NCBI GenBank assembly: GCA_963842155.1
Contig: CAWJFP010000036.1
Location: forward strand, 310,001 to 374,000
DNA from: CAWJFP01 sp963842155
GTDB taxonomy: Bacteria; Pseudomonadota; Alphaproteobacteria; JACZXZ01
Length of the DNA stretch: 64,000 nt
Direction: 5' to 3'
The position numbers and the translations under genes were made by a program. The notes below the pieces were generated by a model. The model saw only the letters and a program-made list of their open reading frames with translations. It ran no database searches and had not been told where the DNA came from. Every line of letters begins with the position of its first letter. Position 1 is the stretch's first letter. Positions 1-8,442 of the stretch are shown here, piece after piece.

Positions 1-1575
1 GCCGAAGAGGAAGGGCAAAAGGCCGCCGATGAAGAGCCCGATCACCACGAAGGGATCCTGCAGGCGGAAGGTGACCTCCTTGGCGATAGCGGGGAAGTAG
101 AACTGCAGATCCTCGGTGTAGGCGGCGAACAGCACCACGGCGGCGAGGCCGGCCGAGCCGATGGCATAGCCCTTGGTGACCGCTTTCGTGGTGTTGCCCA
201 CGGCGTCGAGCGCGTCGGTCGTCTTGCGCACCTCCGCCGGCAGATCGGCCATCTCCGCGATGCCGCCGGCGTTGTCGGTCACCGGGCCATACGCGTCGAG
301 CGCCACCACGATCCCCGCCAGCGACAGCATGGTGGTCGCCGCGACGGCGATGCCGAAGAGCCCCGCGAGGAGATGCGCGGTCACGATGCCGGCGCAGATC
401 ACCAGCACGGGCAGCGCCGTCGCCTCCATGGAGATGGCGAGGCCCTGGATGATGTTGGTGGCATGTCCGGTGGACGAGGCGTTGGCAATGCTCGTCACTG
501 GGCGATGGCCGGTGCCCGTGTAATATTCGGTGATCCAGACGATGAGGCCGGTCACCGCAAGCCCGACAAGGGCGCAATAGAAGAGATGCGTCGATGAGAA
601 AGTCAGCCCGGCGGCGTCGAGCGGCTGGCCGAAGCCGATCAGGACGGCAGTGACGCCCGCGATCAGCACGGCCGAGATCGCCGCGGTCGCGATGAGGCCT
701 TTGTAAAGCGCGCCCATGATGTTGTTGGACGGGCCCAGGCGCACGAAGAAGGTGCCGGCGATGCTCGCCAGGATGCAGACGGCGCCGATCACCAGCGGGT
801 ACATCATGAGCTGCGACTGGATGTCGCCGGTGAAAAGGATCGCCGCCAGCAGCATGGTGGCGACCGTGGTGACGACATAGGTCTCGAAGAGATCGGCCGC
901 CATGCCGGCGCAGTCGCCGACATTGTCGCCCACATTGTCGGCGATCACGGCGGGGTTGCGCGGGTCGTCCTCGGGGATGCCGGCCTCGATCTTGCCGACC
1001 AGGTCGGCGCCCACGTCGGCGCCCTTGGTGAAGATGCCGCCGCCCAGGCGCGCGAAGATGGAGATGAGCGAGGCGCCGAAGCTCAAGGCCACCAGCGCCT
1101 CGACCATGTGGCGAAGATCGAGGCCGCTATGGCGCAGTACGATGAAATAGACCGTGACGCCGAGCAGGCCCAGCCCGACGACGAGCATGCCGGTGACCGC
1201 GCCCGACCTGAAGGCGAGGGCGAGGGCGGGCTTGAGGCCGCCGCGCGCCGCCTCGGCCGTCCTCACATTCGCCCGCACCGAGACGTTCATGCCGACATAG
1301 CCCGCGGCGCCCGAGAGGATCGCGCCGACGAAATAGCCGATCGCGCCATAGATCCCGAGCAGGAAGCCGAGCAGAACGCCGATGACGACGCCGACGATGG
1401 CGACGGTGGTATATTGCCGATTGAGATAGGCGCGCGCGCCCTCCTGGATGGCGGCGGCGATCTCCTGCATGCGCTCATTGCCGGCCGCCGCCGCCAGTAC
1501 GGAGCGGCTGGCGAGAAGGCCGTAGAGCAATGCCGCGATTCCGCACGCAATAATGAAGACGAACTCCAGTCTCAT
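1..1575 (-). CDS. hppA: K+-independent membrane-bound proton-translocating pyrophosphatase (3' end outside window)
   Basis: Integral membrane enzyme that couples hydrolysis of pyrophosphate to proton export. The first 525 codons are present and the reading frame is still open at base 1, so the C-terminal part (family about 670-720 residues) lies outside. The signature loop with DVGADLVGKIE, then the DDPRNP and DNVGDNVGDCAG motifs that bind Mg-PPi, is intact. The segment GNTTKAVTKGYAIGSAG has Lys where K+-dependent enzymes have Ala, and a Gly four to eleven residues on, so I assign the K+-independent class. The start at 1575 follows AAAGGAAAAGC. It is the last gene of the minus-strand riboflavin/thiamine series, 149 bases after thiL, and probably has its own promoter. 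Confidence 0.95.
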   Translation of the reverse strand, partial: MRLEFVFIIACGIAALLYGLLASRSVLAAAAGNERMQEIAAAIQEGARAYLNRQYTTVAIVGVVIGVLLGFLLGIYGAIGYFVGAILSGAAGYVGMNVSVRANVRTAEAARGGLKPALALAFRSGAVTGMLVVGLGLLGVTVYFIVLRHSGLDLRHMVEALVALSFGASLISIFARLGGGIFTKGADVGADLVGKIEAGIPEDDPRNPAVIADNVGDNVGDCAGMAADLFETYVVTTVATMLLAAILFTGDIQSQLMMYPLVIGAVCILASIAGTFFVRLGPSNNIMGALYKGLIATAAISAVLIAGVTAVLIGFGQPLDAAGLTFSSTHLFYCALVGLAVTGLIVWITEYYTGTGHRPVTSIANASSTGHATNIIQGLAISMEATALPVLVICAGIVTAHLLAGLFGIAVAATTMLSLAGIVVALDAYGPVTDNAGGIAEMADLPAEVRKTTDALDAVGNTTKAVTKGYAIGSAGLAAVVLFAAYTEDLQFYFPAIAKEVTFRLQDPFVVIGLFIGGLLPFLFG

Positions 1576-1724
1576 GATGCTTTTCCTTTGAGAAACCCGT
1601 GCGGGCGGAACCCGCGAGGCAGGCGAGTTGATGCCGTCCGCCGACCCGAAAACCGGCCGGACCATGCCAGAAAGCCGCCCTGCGCGCAACTCATACCCGT
1701 GGCGCGCTTGGCCCTCGATAGGGA

Positions 1725-2747
1725 TCAGAAATGCCGGTAGCCGATCCGGCTCAGACGGATTTCCCGGCCCCCCCGCCCCAGCACCCGGACCCCCTTCCCC
1801 GCCGTGATGGCGCCAACGCGCGTGACAGGAATTTCTAGCTCCCGGCCGATGGCCGCGAGGGCCGCCTCTGCCTCGGGCGGCGCGGTGAAAAGAAGCTCGT
1901 AATCGTCCCCGCCGGTGAGGACCGTCTCCAGCAGTGCCGGCGCGCGCTCCACGAGCTTGCGTGCCGGGGGCGACAACGGAAGCCGCTCGACCTCGATCAG
2001 CGCTCCCACTTTCGACGTCTTGGCGATATGGTCGAGATCGCCGACCAGCCCGTCGGAGATATCCATCGCGGCGTGGATTCTTCCGCGCAGGCGCGAACCC
2101 AAGGCCAAGCGCGGCAAGGGCAAGCGGTAACGCCCGGCGAGATAGCCGCGCTCCTCCTCCGCCAGCTCGGCAAACTCGCCGCGCAGCGCCCGCAGGCCGA
2201 GGGCGCCGTCGCCCAGCGTGCCCGACATGAAGACCGCATCGCCGACGCGAGCCGCAGAGCGAAGCGGACGCTGGCCGGCGGGGATCGCGCCTAGGATGGT
2301 GAGCGAGAAGGCGCTCGGTCCGGGCGTCGCGTTCATGTCGCCGCCGACCAGCATCACGCCGAACTCGTCCTGGTCGGCCCCGAGACCGGCGGCAAAGCGC
2401 TCGAGCCAGCCGAGATCGAACGCGCGCGGCAGCATGACGGCGAGCGTATAGACGAGCGGCCGCGCGCCCTTGGCCGCGAGATCGGAGAGGTTCACCCGCA
2501 ACAGCTTGCGGGCGACGAGATCGGGCGGATCCTCGGCTAGGAAATGGACGGTCCCAACGATGGCGTCGGTCTTGACGACCAGCTCCTCGCCGCTCCGCAC
2601 CCGGCCGCGGCCCGGATCGCGGCCCGAGACGTCGAGATAGGCGACATCGTCCGTCAGCCCATAGGCGTCGGGGTAGCCGGCCGCGAGCGGCGCGAACAGG
2701 CGCGCGATCAGCGCAAACTCATCCGGCGCCCGAATTTTCCCCGCCAC
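1725..2747 (-). CDS. thiL: Thiamine-monophosphate kinase
   Basis: ATP-dependent kinase converting thiamine monophosphate to thiamine diphosphate in the cytoplasm. About 340 residues. The N-terminus has the family pattern DEFALIARLFAPLA, then GLTDDVAYL (Mg/ATP binding), DAIVGTVHFL, LVGGDMNAT, the central MDISDGLVGDL and TGGDDYELLF, all characteristic of the ThiL/PurM fold. I chose the GTG at 2747, which overlaps the 3' end of nusB by about 29 bases. A longer upstream frame only reads through nusB. The nusB-thiL pairing is standard in alphaproteobacteria and implies translational coupling. Confidence 0.93.
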   Translation of the reverse strand: MAGKIRAPDEFALIARLFAPLAAGYPDAYGLTDDVAYLDVSGRDPGRGRVRSGEELVVKTDAIVGTVHFLAEDPPDLVARKLLRVNLSDLAAKGARPLVYTLAVMLPRAFDLGWLERFAAGLGADQDEFGVMLVGGDMNATPGPSAFSLTILGAIPAGQRPLRSAARVGDAVFMSGTLGDGALGLRALRGEFAELAEEERGYLAGRYRLPLPRLALGSRLRGRIHAAMDISDGLVGDLDHIAKTSKVGALIEVERLPLSPPARKLVERAPALLETVLTGGDDYELLFTAPPEAEAALAAIGRELEIPVTRVGAITAGKGVRVLGRGGREIRLSRIGYRHF

Positions 2748-3264
2748 CGGCGTCTCCCATCTCGGCCGGGCGCAGAATGCGCGCGAGCCGGTCGAGCACG
2801 CCATTCACCATGCTGATCTCTTTGCCCTGGTAGAAGGCGTGCGCAAGGTCGACATATTCACTGATCACCACGCGCGCCGGCACCGCCGGGCGCTGCATGA
2901 GCTCGTAGGCCGCCGCCCGCATGACGGCCGCCATGACCTTTTCGATGCGGCCGAGCGGCCAATCGGCCGGCAGCAGTGCCGCGATCGCCGCGTCGATCGC
3001 GGCGCGCTCGCGCACCGTGCCGAGCACCAGCTCGGCGAGCAGGTCCTCGTCGAGCGCCGCCGTCGGCTCCTCCTCGCCGAGCTCGGCGCCGTGGCGATGA
3101 TGCAGAAACTCGGCGAGCACGGTATCCGGCTCGGCGCCCGTCATCTCGATCTGGTAGAGCGCCTGCGTGGCGGCAAGCCGCGCCGCGCTCAAGACGCGCG
3201 ACGGATGGGAGTCCGGCTTGCCCGCCGGCTTGCGCTCGTCCTTGCTCCGAGGGGCGGCGGACAT
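2719..3264 (-). CDS. nusB: Transcription antitermination factor NusB
   Basis: RNA-binding all-helical factor that, with NusE (S10), assembles on boxA to prevent early termination in rRNA operons. 181 residues. A basic, low-complexity N-terminal stretch (to about residue 25) precedes the NusB core: SAARLAATQALYQIE, a variable acidic loop, WPLGRIEKVMAAVMRAAAYEL, and the conserved VISEYVDLAHAFYQ ... FVNGVLD-like end (here MVNGVLDRLAR). I place the start at the ATG at 3264. As written, the sequence reads in frame into nusB from the upstream ribH because of a one-base shift, so an automatic caller may report a RibH-NusB fusion. The overlap with thiL indicates one transcript. Confidence 0.93.
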   Translation of the reverse strand: MSAAPRSKDERKPAGKPDSHPSRVLSAARLAATQALYQIEMTGAEPDTVLAEFLHHRHGAELGEEEPTAALDEDLLAELVLGTVRERAAIDAAIAALLPADWPLGRIEKVMAAVMRAAAYELMQRPAVPARVVISEYVDLAHAFYQGKEISMVNGVLDRLARILRPAEMGDAGGGENSGAG

Positions 3265-3272
3265 GTGGTTCC

Positions 3273-3735
3273 TCAAAGCGGAAGGAAAAAGACGCGCTTG
3301 AGCTCGATCATGCGGAGGCAGGCGCGGGCCGCCGTCGCCGCCCTTGTTCCCCTCGCCGACCAAGGCGCGCGCGCACGCCTGCTCCATGGTTTCGCAGGTG
3401 AGCACGCCGAAGCCGAGGGCCAACGCATGTTCGAGCGCCAGCGTATGAAGTCCGCGCGCCGTCTCGTTGCAGACGATGTCGTAATGGGTCGTCTCGCCGC
3501 GGATGACGCAGCCGAGCGCCACGAAGCCGTGGAAGCGCCGGTGATGGCGCGAGAATTCGGGCGAGCGGACGGCGAACTTCACCGCCGCCGGCAGCTCGAG
3601 GCAGCCCGGTACGGCGAAGCGCTCCCAGGTGGCGCCCGTCTCCTCGAGCGCGGCGATCGCGCCGCGCGCGAGCTCGTCCGCAAGCTCCTCGTAGAATCTC
3701 GCCTCGACGATCATGACATGGGGCGTATCGGCCAT
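3273..3735 (-). CDS. ribH: 6,7-dimethyl-8-ribityllumazine synthase, frameshifted near 3328-3340
   Basis: Penultimate riboflavin enzyme, condensing ribityl-aminouracil with dihydroxybutanone phosphate in an icosahedral shell. Residues 1-130 match the family: FYEELADELARGA, WERFAVPGCLELPAA (substrate loop), ALGCVIRGETTHYDIVCNE, and LALGFGVLTCETMEQA with EGNKGG. After NKGGDG the frame slips: the normal last helix ARACLRMIELKR followed by a stop at 3273 sits in the next frame. Removing one G from the GACGGCGGCC stretch restores a 153-residue protein. The uncorrected frame continues into nusB. An essential gene in an intact rib operon suggests a sequence error, though a real fusion is not excluded. 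Confidence 0.88.
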
Positions 3736-3737
3736 CG

Positions 3738-4856
3738 CTATTCCTCGGCAAGCGGAATCGGGCGCTGACCCACGACCTTGAGCGCGTAGCCTTCGAGCCC
3801 CACGATGTTCCGTTTCGTGTTCGAGAGCAGGATCATATCCCTGACGCCGAGATCGAGCAAAATCTGCGCGCCCACGCCATAGTCGCGCAAGCCGGAGACG
3901 CTCGCCGTCTCGCCCCTTGCCCGCGCCGTCACGATATCGGAGAGCCGCGTCGCGCTCGGCTCGCGGATGAGCACGATGACTCCGCGGCCGGCCTCGGCGA
4001 TCATGCGCATCGCCTTCTCGATCTCGCCGCCGCGGGCGTGGCTACGCTCGCCGAGCACGTCGTGCAGCACGTCGAGCGCATGCATCCGCACGAGCACCGG
4101 CGCGGCGCCGGAGATGTCGCCTTTCACCAGCGCCACATGCTCGGAATAGGCGATCTTGTTGACATAGACGATCATGCGGAAGTCGCCGCCGTATTTGCTG
4201 CGGATCACGGCCTCCGCCCCGCGCCGCACGATACGGTCGTAACGCAGGCGGTACTCGATGAGGTCGGCGATCTTGGCGATCTTGAGCCCGTGGAACTGCG
4301 CGAACTTGATGAGATCGGGCATGCGCGCCATGCTGCCGTCGTCGTTCATGATCTCGCAGATCACCCCCGAGGGATTGAGCCCGGCGAGGCGCGCGATATC
4401 GACGGCGGCCTCGGTGTGCCCGGCGCGGACGAGCACGCCGCCGTCGCGCGCGGCGAGGGGGAAGATATGGCCGGGCGTGACGATGTCATCCTTGCCCTTG
4501 GTCGGATCGATGGCGACCGCGATGGTGCGGGCGCGGTCGGGCGCGGAAATCCCGGTGGTGACCCCGTCGCGCGCCTCGATGGAGACGGTGAAGGCCGTCT
4601 GGTGACGCGAGCCATGATGCTGCGGCAGGAGGGCGAGGCCGAGCTGCTCGACCCGATCGGAGGTGAGCGCGAGGCAGACCAGCCCGCGGCCGTGCTTGGC
4701 CATGAAGTTGATCGCGTCGGGCGTCGCCATCTGCGCCGGGATCACGAGATCGCCCTCGTTCTCGCGGCTCTCGTCGTCGACGAGGACGAACATGCGTCCG
4801 TTGCGCGATTCGCCGATGACTTCCTCGATCGAGGACAGGAACTTGCTGTCGGGCAT
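3738..4856 (-). CDS. ribB: 3,4-dihydroxy-2-butanone 4-phosphate synthase with degenerate GTP cyclohydrolase II-like domain (RibBX type)
   Basis: Makes the four-carbon riboflavin precursor from ribulose 5-phosphate. 372 residues. Residues about 8-205 are the RibB domain with acidic metal motif DDESRENEGDL, then HGRGLVC, HHGSRHQTAFTVSIEA, PGHIFPL and RAGHTEAAVDI. The C-terminal half resembles GTP cyclohydrolase II (AYSEHVALVKGDI), but the zinc-binding cysteines expected just after the HALDVLHDVLG segment are absent, so this half is probably not catalytic. Such hybrids have been named RibBX, and a separate active RibA should exist elsewhere. Start at 4856, three bases after the ribE stop, RBS AGGGGGCC. 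Upstream codons in the same frame are shadow of ribE. Confidence 0.92.
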   Translation of the reverse strand: MPDSKFLSSIEEVIGESRNGRMFVLVDDESRENEGDLVIPAQMATPDAINFMAKHGRGLVCLALTSDRVEQLGLALLPQHHGSRHQTAFTVSIEARDGVTTGISAPDRARTIAVAIDPTKGKDDIVTPGHIFPLAARDGGVLVRAGHTEAAVDIARLAGLNPSGVICEIMNDDGSMARMPDLIKFAQFHGLKIAKIADLIEYRLRYDRIVRRGAEAVIRSKYGGDFRMIVYVNKIAYSEHVALVKGDISGAAPVLVRMHALDVLHDVLGERSHARGGEIEKAMRMIAEAGRGVIVLIREPSATRLSDIVTARARGETASVSGLRDYGVGAQILLDLGVRDMILLSNTKRNIVGLEGYALKVVGQRPIPLAEE

Positions 4857-4858
4857 GG

Positions 4859-5452
4859 TCAGGCCCCCTCGGCGAGGCGCGCCACATAGCGCGCGAGAAG
4901 GTCCACCTCGAGATTCATCCGCTCGCCCGGCCGCGCCTCGCCGAAGCTCGTCGCCCGCCGCGTATGGTCGATGACGTTGACGCCGAAGCGGTCGCCTTCG
5001 ACCTCGTTGACCGTGAGGGAAACGCCGTCGAGCGCGATGGAGCCCTTCGGCGCGATGAACCTGGCGAGCGCGCGGGGCGCCGTGAGGATGAAGCGCAGGC
5101 TGCCGCCCTCGGGCTCGATCCGCTCGACCAGCGCGACGCCATCGACATGGCCGCTGACGAGATGGCCGCCCAGCTCGTCGCCGATGCGCAAGGGCCGCTC
5201 GAGATTGACCGCGCGCCCGGGCTGCCAATCGCCGAGCGTGGTGCGGGCGCGCGTCTCGCCGGAAAATTCGACGGCGAACCAGCGCGCGCCATGCTCCACC
5301 ACGGTGAGGCAGGCGCCCGAGCAGGCGACGGAAGCGCCGATCGCCATGCCATCGACGTCCTGCCCGGTGTCGATAGCGAGGCGGGTGTCGCCGCTCGGCG
5401 CCCGTTCGACCGACCGCACCCGCCCGATGTCGGTGATGATGCCCGTGAACAT
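4859..5452 (-). CDS. ribE: Riboflavin synthase, alpha subunit
   Basis: Dismutates two dimethyl-ribityllumazine molecules to riboflavin and the pyrimidine precursor. 197 residues with the duplicated lumazine-binding barrel: N-terminal MFTGIITDIGRV, GASVACSGACLTV, then GGHLVSGHVDG opening the second barrel and GSIALDGVSLTVNEV repeating the ligand loop. Key Ser/Thr and His positions of both barrels are visible. Lies between ribD and ribB in the usual alphaproteobacterial rib order with nine bases separating it from ribD. Confidence 0.95.
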   Translation of the reverse strand: MFTGIITDIGRVRSVERAPSGDTRLAIDTGQDVDGMAIGASVACSGACLTVVEHGARWFAVEFSGETRARTTLGDWQPGRAVNLERPLRIGDELGGHLVSGHVDGVALVERIEPEGGSLRFILTAPRALARFIAPKGSIALDGVSLTVNEVEGDRFGVNVIDHTRRATSFGEARPGERMNLEVDLLARYVARLAEGA

Positions 5453-5461
5453 CGCGCTAAA

Positions 5462-6580
5462 CTAGGGGCGGCGTCGCAATGTTTCCAGCATATCCGCGCC
5501 GCAGGGCTCGAACGTCAGCCGCTCGAAGGCGGGAATTTCAGCCAATTGCTCGAAGCCCATGCCCGCCGCGGCAGGGATGCCGTCCCCGCCCATGACCCGC
5601 GCGGCGCGGAACCAGGCGATGCGGTCGACCAGATCGGCGCGAAGGAAGCCGGCGGCGAGCTTGCTGCCTCCTTCGAGCAATAGGCGCGTGATGCCGCGCC
5701 GTCCGAGCTCCTCGAGCGCATGGACGAGATCGGGCCCCTCGCCGTCGCTCCCGCGCACGGCGATCACCTCGACGCCGCAATCGGCAAGCAAGGCGAGCCG
5801 CTCCGGCTCGGCGTCGTCGCGCACCACGAACCAGGTCGGCACCTCGCGGGCCCCGATGACGATGCGGTTGGTAAGCGGCGTTCGCAGCCTGCCATCGATG
5901 ACGACCCTGACCGGCGAGGCGTCTTCCAGTCCCGGCAGGCGACAGGTGAGCTGCGGATCGTCCGCGATCGCGGTTCCGACCCCGATGGCGACCGCGTCAT
6001 GGGTCGCGCGCAGGAGATGGGCGCGCGCCCGCGCGGCCTCGCCGGTCACCCATTGGCTTTCGCCCTTGGAGGTCGCGATCTTGCCGTCGAGCGTAGTTGC
6101 CGTCTTCCAGGTCACCGAAGGCCGGCCCGTGCGGATGCGCTGGAGGAAGCCGGCGTTGAGTTCGCTCGCCGCCTCGGCCTCGACGCCCAGCGTCACGGGA
6201 ATGCCGGCATCCTCGAGCCGCTTGACCCCGCTGCCGGAGACGCGCGGATCGGGATCCTCGATGGCGACCACCGCGCGGGCGATGCCGGCGGCGATCAGGG
6301 CATCGGCGCAAGGCGGCGTGCGGCCGCGATGGCTGCAGGGCTCGAGGCTCACGAAGGCGGTGGCGCCGGCGGCCGCCTCGCCCGCCCGGCTCAGCGCCTC
6401 CGTCTCGGCATGGGGACGGCCGCCCGGCTGCGTCCAACCGCGACCCACCACCCTGCCTTCGCGCAACAGCACGCAGCCCACGGCCGGGTTGGGCCAAACG
6501 CGGCCGAGCCCGCGGCGCGCCAGCCCGAGCGCCATCCGCATGAAGCGCCATTCCTGCCCGTCATTATTCGGCGTCGCCAC
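5462..6580 (-). CDS. ribD: Bifunctional diaminohydroxyphosphoribosylaminopyrimidine deaminase / 5-amino-6-(5-phosphoribosylamino)uracil reductase
   Basis: Second and third steps of riboflavin synthesis. Residues about 10-145 are the zinc cytidine-deaminase-like domain: WPNPAVGCVLL, HAETEAL, EPCSHRGRTPPCADALIAAG carry the His/Cys/Cys zinc ligands and catalytic Glu. Residues about 150-372 are the NADPH reductase: VTWKTATTLDGKIA, WVTGEAARA, LLLEGGSKLAAGFL. I use the GTG at 6580, which overlaps the nrdR stop by 17 bases and gives the expected short N-terminus. An internal ATG at 6541 would cut into the first helix. Confidence 0.92.
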   Translation of the reverse strand: MATPNNDGQEWRFMRMALGLARRGLGRVWPNPAVGCVLLREGRVVGRGWTQPGGRPHAETEALSRAGEAAAGATAFVSLEPCSHRGRTPPCADALIAAGIARAVVAIEDPDPRVSGSGVKRLEDAGIPVTLGVEAEAASELNAGFLQRIRTGRPSVTWKTATTLDGKIATSKGESQWVTGEAARARAHLLRATHDAVAIGVGTAIADDPQLTCRLPGLEDASPVRVVIDGRLRTPLTNRIVIGAREVPTWFVVRDDAEPERLALLADCGVEVIAVRGSDGEGPDLVHALEELGRRGITRLLLEGGSKLAAGFLRADLVDRIAWFRAARVMGGDGIPAAAGMGFEQLAEIPAFERLTFEPCGADMLETLRRRP

Positions 6581-7022
6581 TGAGTTGCCCGACGAAATCC
6601 TCGAAATCCTTCGCCTCGCGGAAATTGCGATAGACCGAGGCGAAGCGGACATAGGCGACGGGATCGAGCCCGCGCAACGCATCCATCACCATCTCGCCTA
6701 TCTGCTCCGAACGGATATCGCTCTCGCCCGAGCTCTCCAGCCGTCGCACGATGCCGCTGACGATGCGTTCGATGCGCTCGGGATCGACCGGTCGCTTGCG
6801 GCAGGCGATTTGGATCGAGCGCGCGAGCTTGTCGCGATCGAAAGGCACGCGCTGCCCGCCCTTCTTGACGACCATGAGGTCGCGGAGCTGCACGCGCTCG
6901 AAGGTCGTAAAGCGCGATCCGCAGGCCGGGCAATAGCGCCGGCGGCGGATCGCCGCGTTATCTTCGGTCGGTCGGGAATCCTTGACCTGGGTATCCTCAT
7001 TCCCGCAGAACGGACAGCGCAT
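6564..7022 (-). CDS. nrdR: Transcriptional repressor NrdR
   Basis: ATP/dATP-sensing repressor of ribonucleotide reductase genes. 152 residues. Residues 1-34 form the four-cysteine zinc ribbon (MRCPFCG ... YCPACG) that binds NrdR boxes. An ATP-cone follows from about residue 48 (VVKKGGQRVPFDRDKLARSI ... IVRRLE ... VRFASVYRNF). Located directly upstream of ribD, as in many proteobacteria. The overlap of its stop with the ribD start suggests the two are translated from one message. Confidence 0.96.
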   Translation of the reverse strand: MRCPFCGNEDTQVKDSRPTEDNAAIRRRRYCPACGSRFTTFERVQLRDLMVVKKGGQRVPFDRDKLARSIQIACRKRPVDPERIERIVSGIVRRLESSGESDIRSEQIGEMVMDALRGLDPVAYVRFASVYRNFREAKDFEDFVGQLSGDAE

Positions 7023-7083
7023 TGCCCCTACCCCCTGAAGATGCCGGCCGCCTCACCCGCGCCGGCGTTGCTTTTGCCAGCCC

Positions 7084-8400
7084 TCACAGCCCCGGATAGA
7101 TCGGGAAGCGCCGGCAGAGCGCGGCGACCTCCTTCGCCGCCGCAGCCTCGCCGGCGCCATTCTCCTCGCCCCGCGCTGCCAGCGCGTCGAGCACGTCCGC
7201 AATCAGCTCGCCGACCTTGCGGAATTCGGCTAGGCCAAAGCCGCGCGTCGTCGAGGCCGGCGTGCCTATCCGGATGCCGGATGTGACGGTCGGCTTCTCC
7301 GGGTCGAAGGGCACGCCGTTCTTGTTGCAGGTCATGCCTGCGCGCTCGAGGCTTGCGGACGCCATCTTGCCGGTCAGGCGCTTGCCGCGCAGATCGACCA
7401 GCATGAGATGGGTGTCCGTGCCGCCGGTCACGAGATCGTAACCGCGCTCCGTCAAGGTCGCTGCGAGCGCATGGGCATTATCGACGACCTGGCGCGCATA
7501 GGCCTTGAAGGAGGGCCTGAGCGCTTCGCCGAACGCGGCGGCCTTGGCCGCGATCACATGCATCAACGGCCCGCCTTGCGTACCGGGGAAGATCGCCGAA
7601 TTGACTTTCTTGGCGATCTCCTCGTCGTTGCAGAGGATCACGCCGCCGCGCGGTCCGCGCAGCGTCTTGTGCGTGGTCGTCGTGACCACATGCGCATGCG
7701 GGAGCGGGCTCGGATGGACGCCGCCCGCGACCAGGCCCGCGAAATGCGCCATGTCGACCATGAGATAGGCGCCCACGCTGTCGGCGATTTGCCGGAAGCG
7801 GGCGAAATCGATGATGCGTGCGTAGGCCGACCCGCCCGCGATGATGAGCTTGGGCCGATGCTGCGCCGCCAGCGCGGCGAGCTGGTCGTAATCGATGCGG
7901 CCGTCCTCGCGGCGGACGCCATAGGGCACGGCGTTGAACCACTTGCCCGAAAGGCTCGGCGGCGCGCCATGCGTGAGATGGCCGCCGGCCGCCAAGGAGA
8001 GGCCGAGGAACGTATCGCCGGGCTTCAGGAGGGCCATGAAGACGGCGGTGTTGGCCTGCACTCCGGAATGGGGCTGGACGTTGGCGAAACCGCAGCCGAA
8101 GAGCTTCTTCGCCCGCTCGATCGCCAGCGTCTCGACAATGTCGACATGCTCGCAGCCGCCGTAATAGCGCCGCCCGGGATAGCCCTCGGCATATTTGTTG
8201 GTGAGCACCGAGCCTTGCGCCTCGAGCACCGCGCGCGAGACGATATTCTCGGACGCGATCAGCTCGATCTGGGTCTGTTGCCGCTCGAGCTCGCCCCTCA
8301 TCGCCGCGTCGAGCTCGGGATCGGTCTCGTCGAGCAAGGCGGCGAAGAAACGATCCATCTCTTCGTGCGCGATGCGCTGCGCGCCGCTGGGTCCCGTCAT
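7084..8400 (-). CDS. glyA: Serine hydroxymethyltransferase
   Basis: PLP enzyme interconverting serine and glycine with tetrahydrofolate, the main entry of one-carbon units. 438 residues. Visible motifs include LIASENIVSRAVLEAQG, NKYAEGYPGRRYYGGCEHVD, DMAHFAGLVAGGVHPSP and VVTTTTHKTLRGPRGG, whose Lys is the PLP-binding residue. An N-terminal extension of about 15 residues before the usual FFAALL start is common in this group. It sits between rpiB and nrdR, separated from nrdR by 61 bases, and probably leads the long rib transcript or is cotranscribed with rpiB. Confidence 0.96.
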   Translation of the reverse strand: MTGPSGAQRIAHEEMDRFFAALLDETDPELDAAMRGELERQQTQIELIASENIVSRAVLEAQGSVLTNKYAEGYPGRRYYGGCEHVDIVETLAIERAKKLFGCGFANVQPHSGVQANTAVFMALLKPGDTFLGLSLAAGGHLTHGAPPSLSGKWFNAVPYGVRREDGRIDYDQLAALAAQHRPKLIIAGGSAYARIIDFARFRQIADSVGAYLMVDMAHFAGLVAGGVHPSPLPHAHVVTTTTHKTLRGPRGGVILCNDEEIAKKVNSAIFPGTQGGPLMHVIAAKAAAFGEALRPSFKAYARQVVDNAHALAATLTERGYDLVTGGTDTHLMLVDLRGKRLTGKMASASLERAGMTCNKNGVPFDPEKPTVTSGIRIGTPASTTRGFGLAEFRKVGELIADVLDALAARGEENGAGEAAAAKEVAALCRRFPIYPGL

Positions 8401-8442
8401 CGCTCTCGAATTCCCTTTTTGCGGGGCATCGTCGCCCCGGCG

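Noticed and set aside
3264..3735. Genuine RibH-NusB fusion enzyme
   Set aside because: The expected RibH C-terminus and stop are present in the adjacent frame and nusB has its own start; one base explains it, and the same kind of break occurs at seven other sites in the window.
5453..8442. FMN, glycine or TPP riboswitch in the rib/glyA/thiL region
   Set aside because: The gaps between these genes are short or overlapping, and I found none of the conserved riboswitch core strings.
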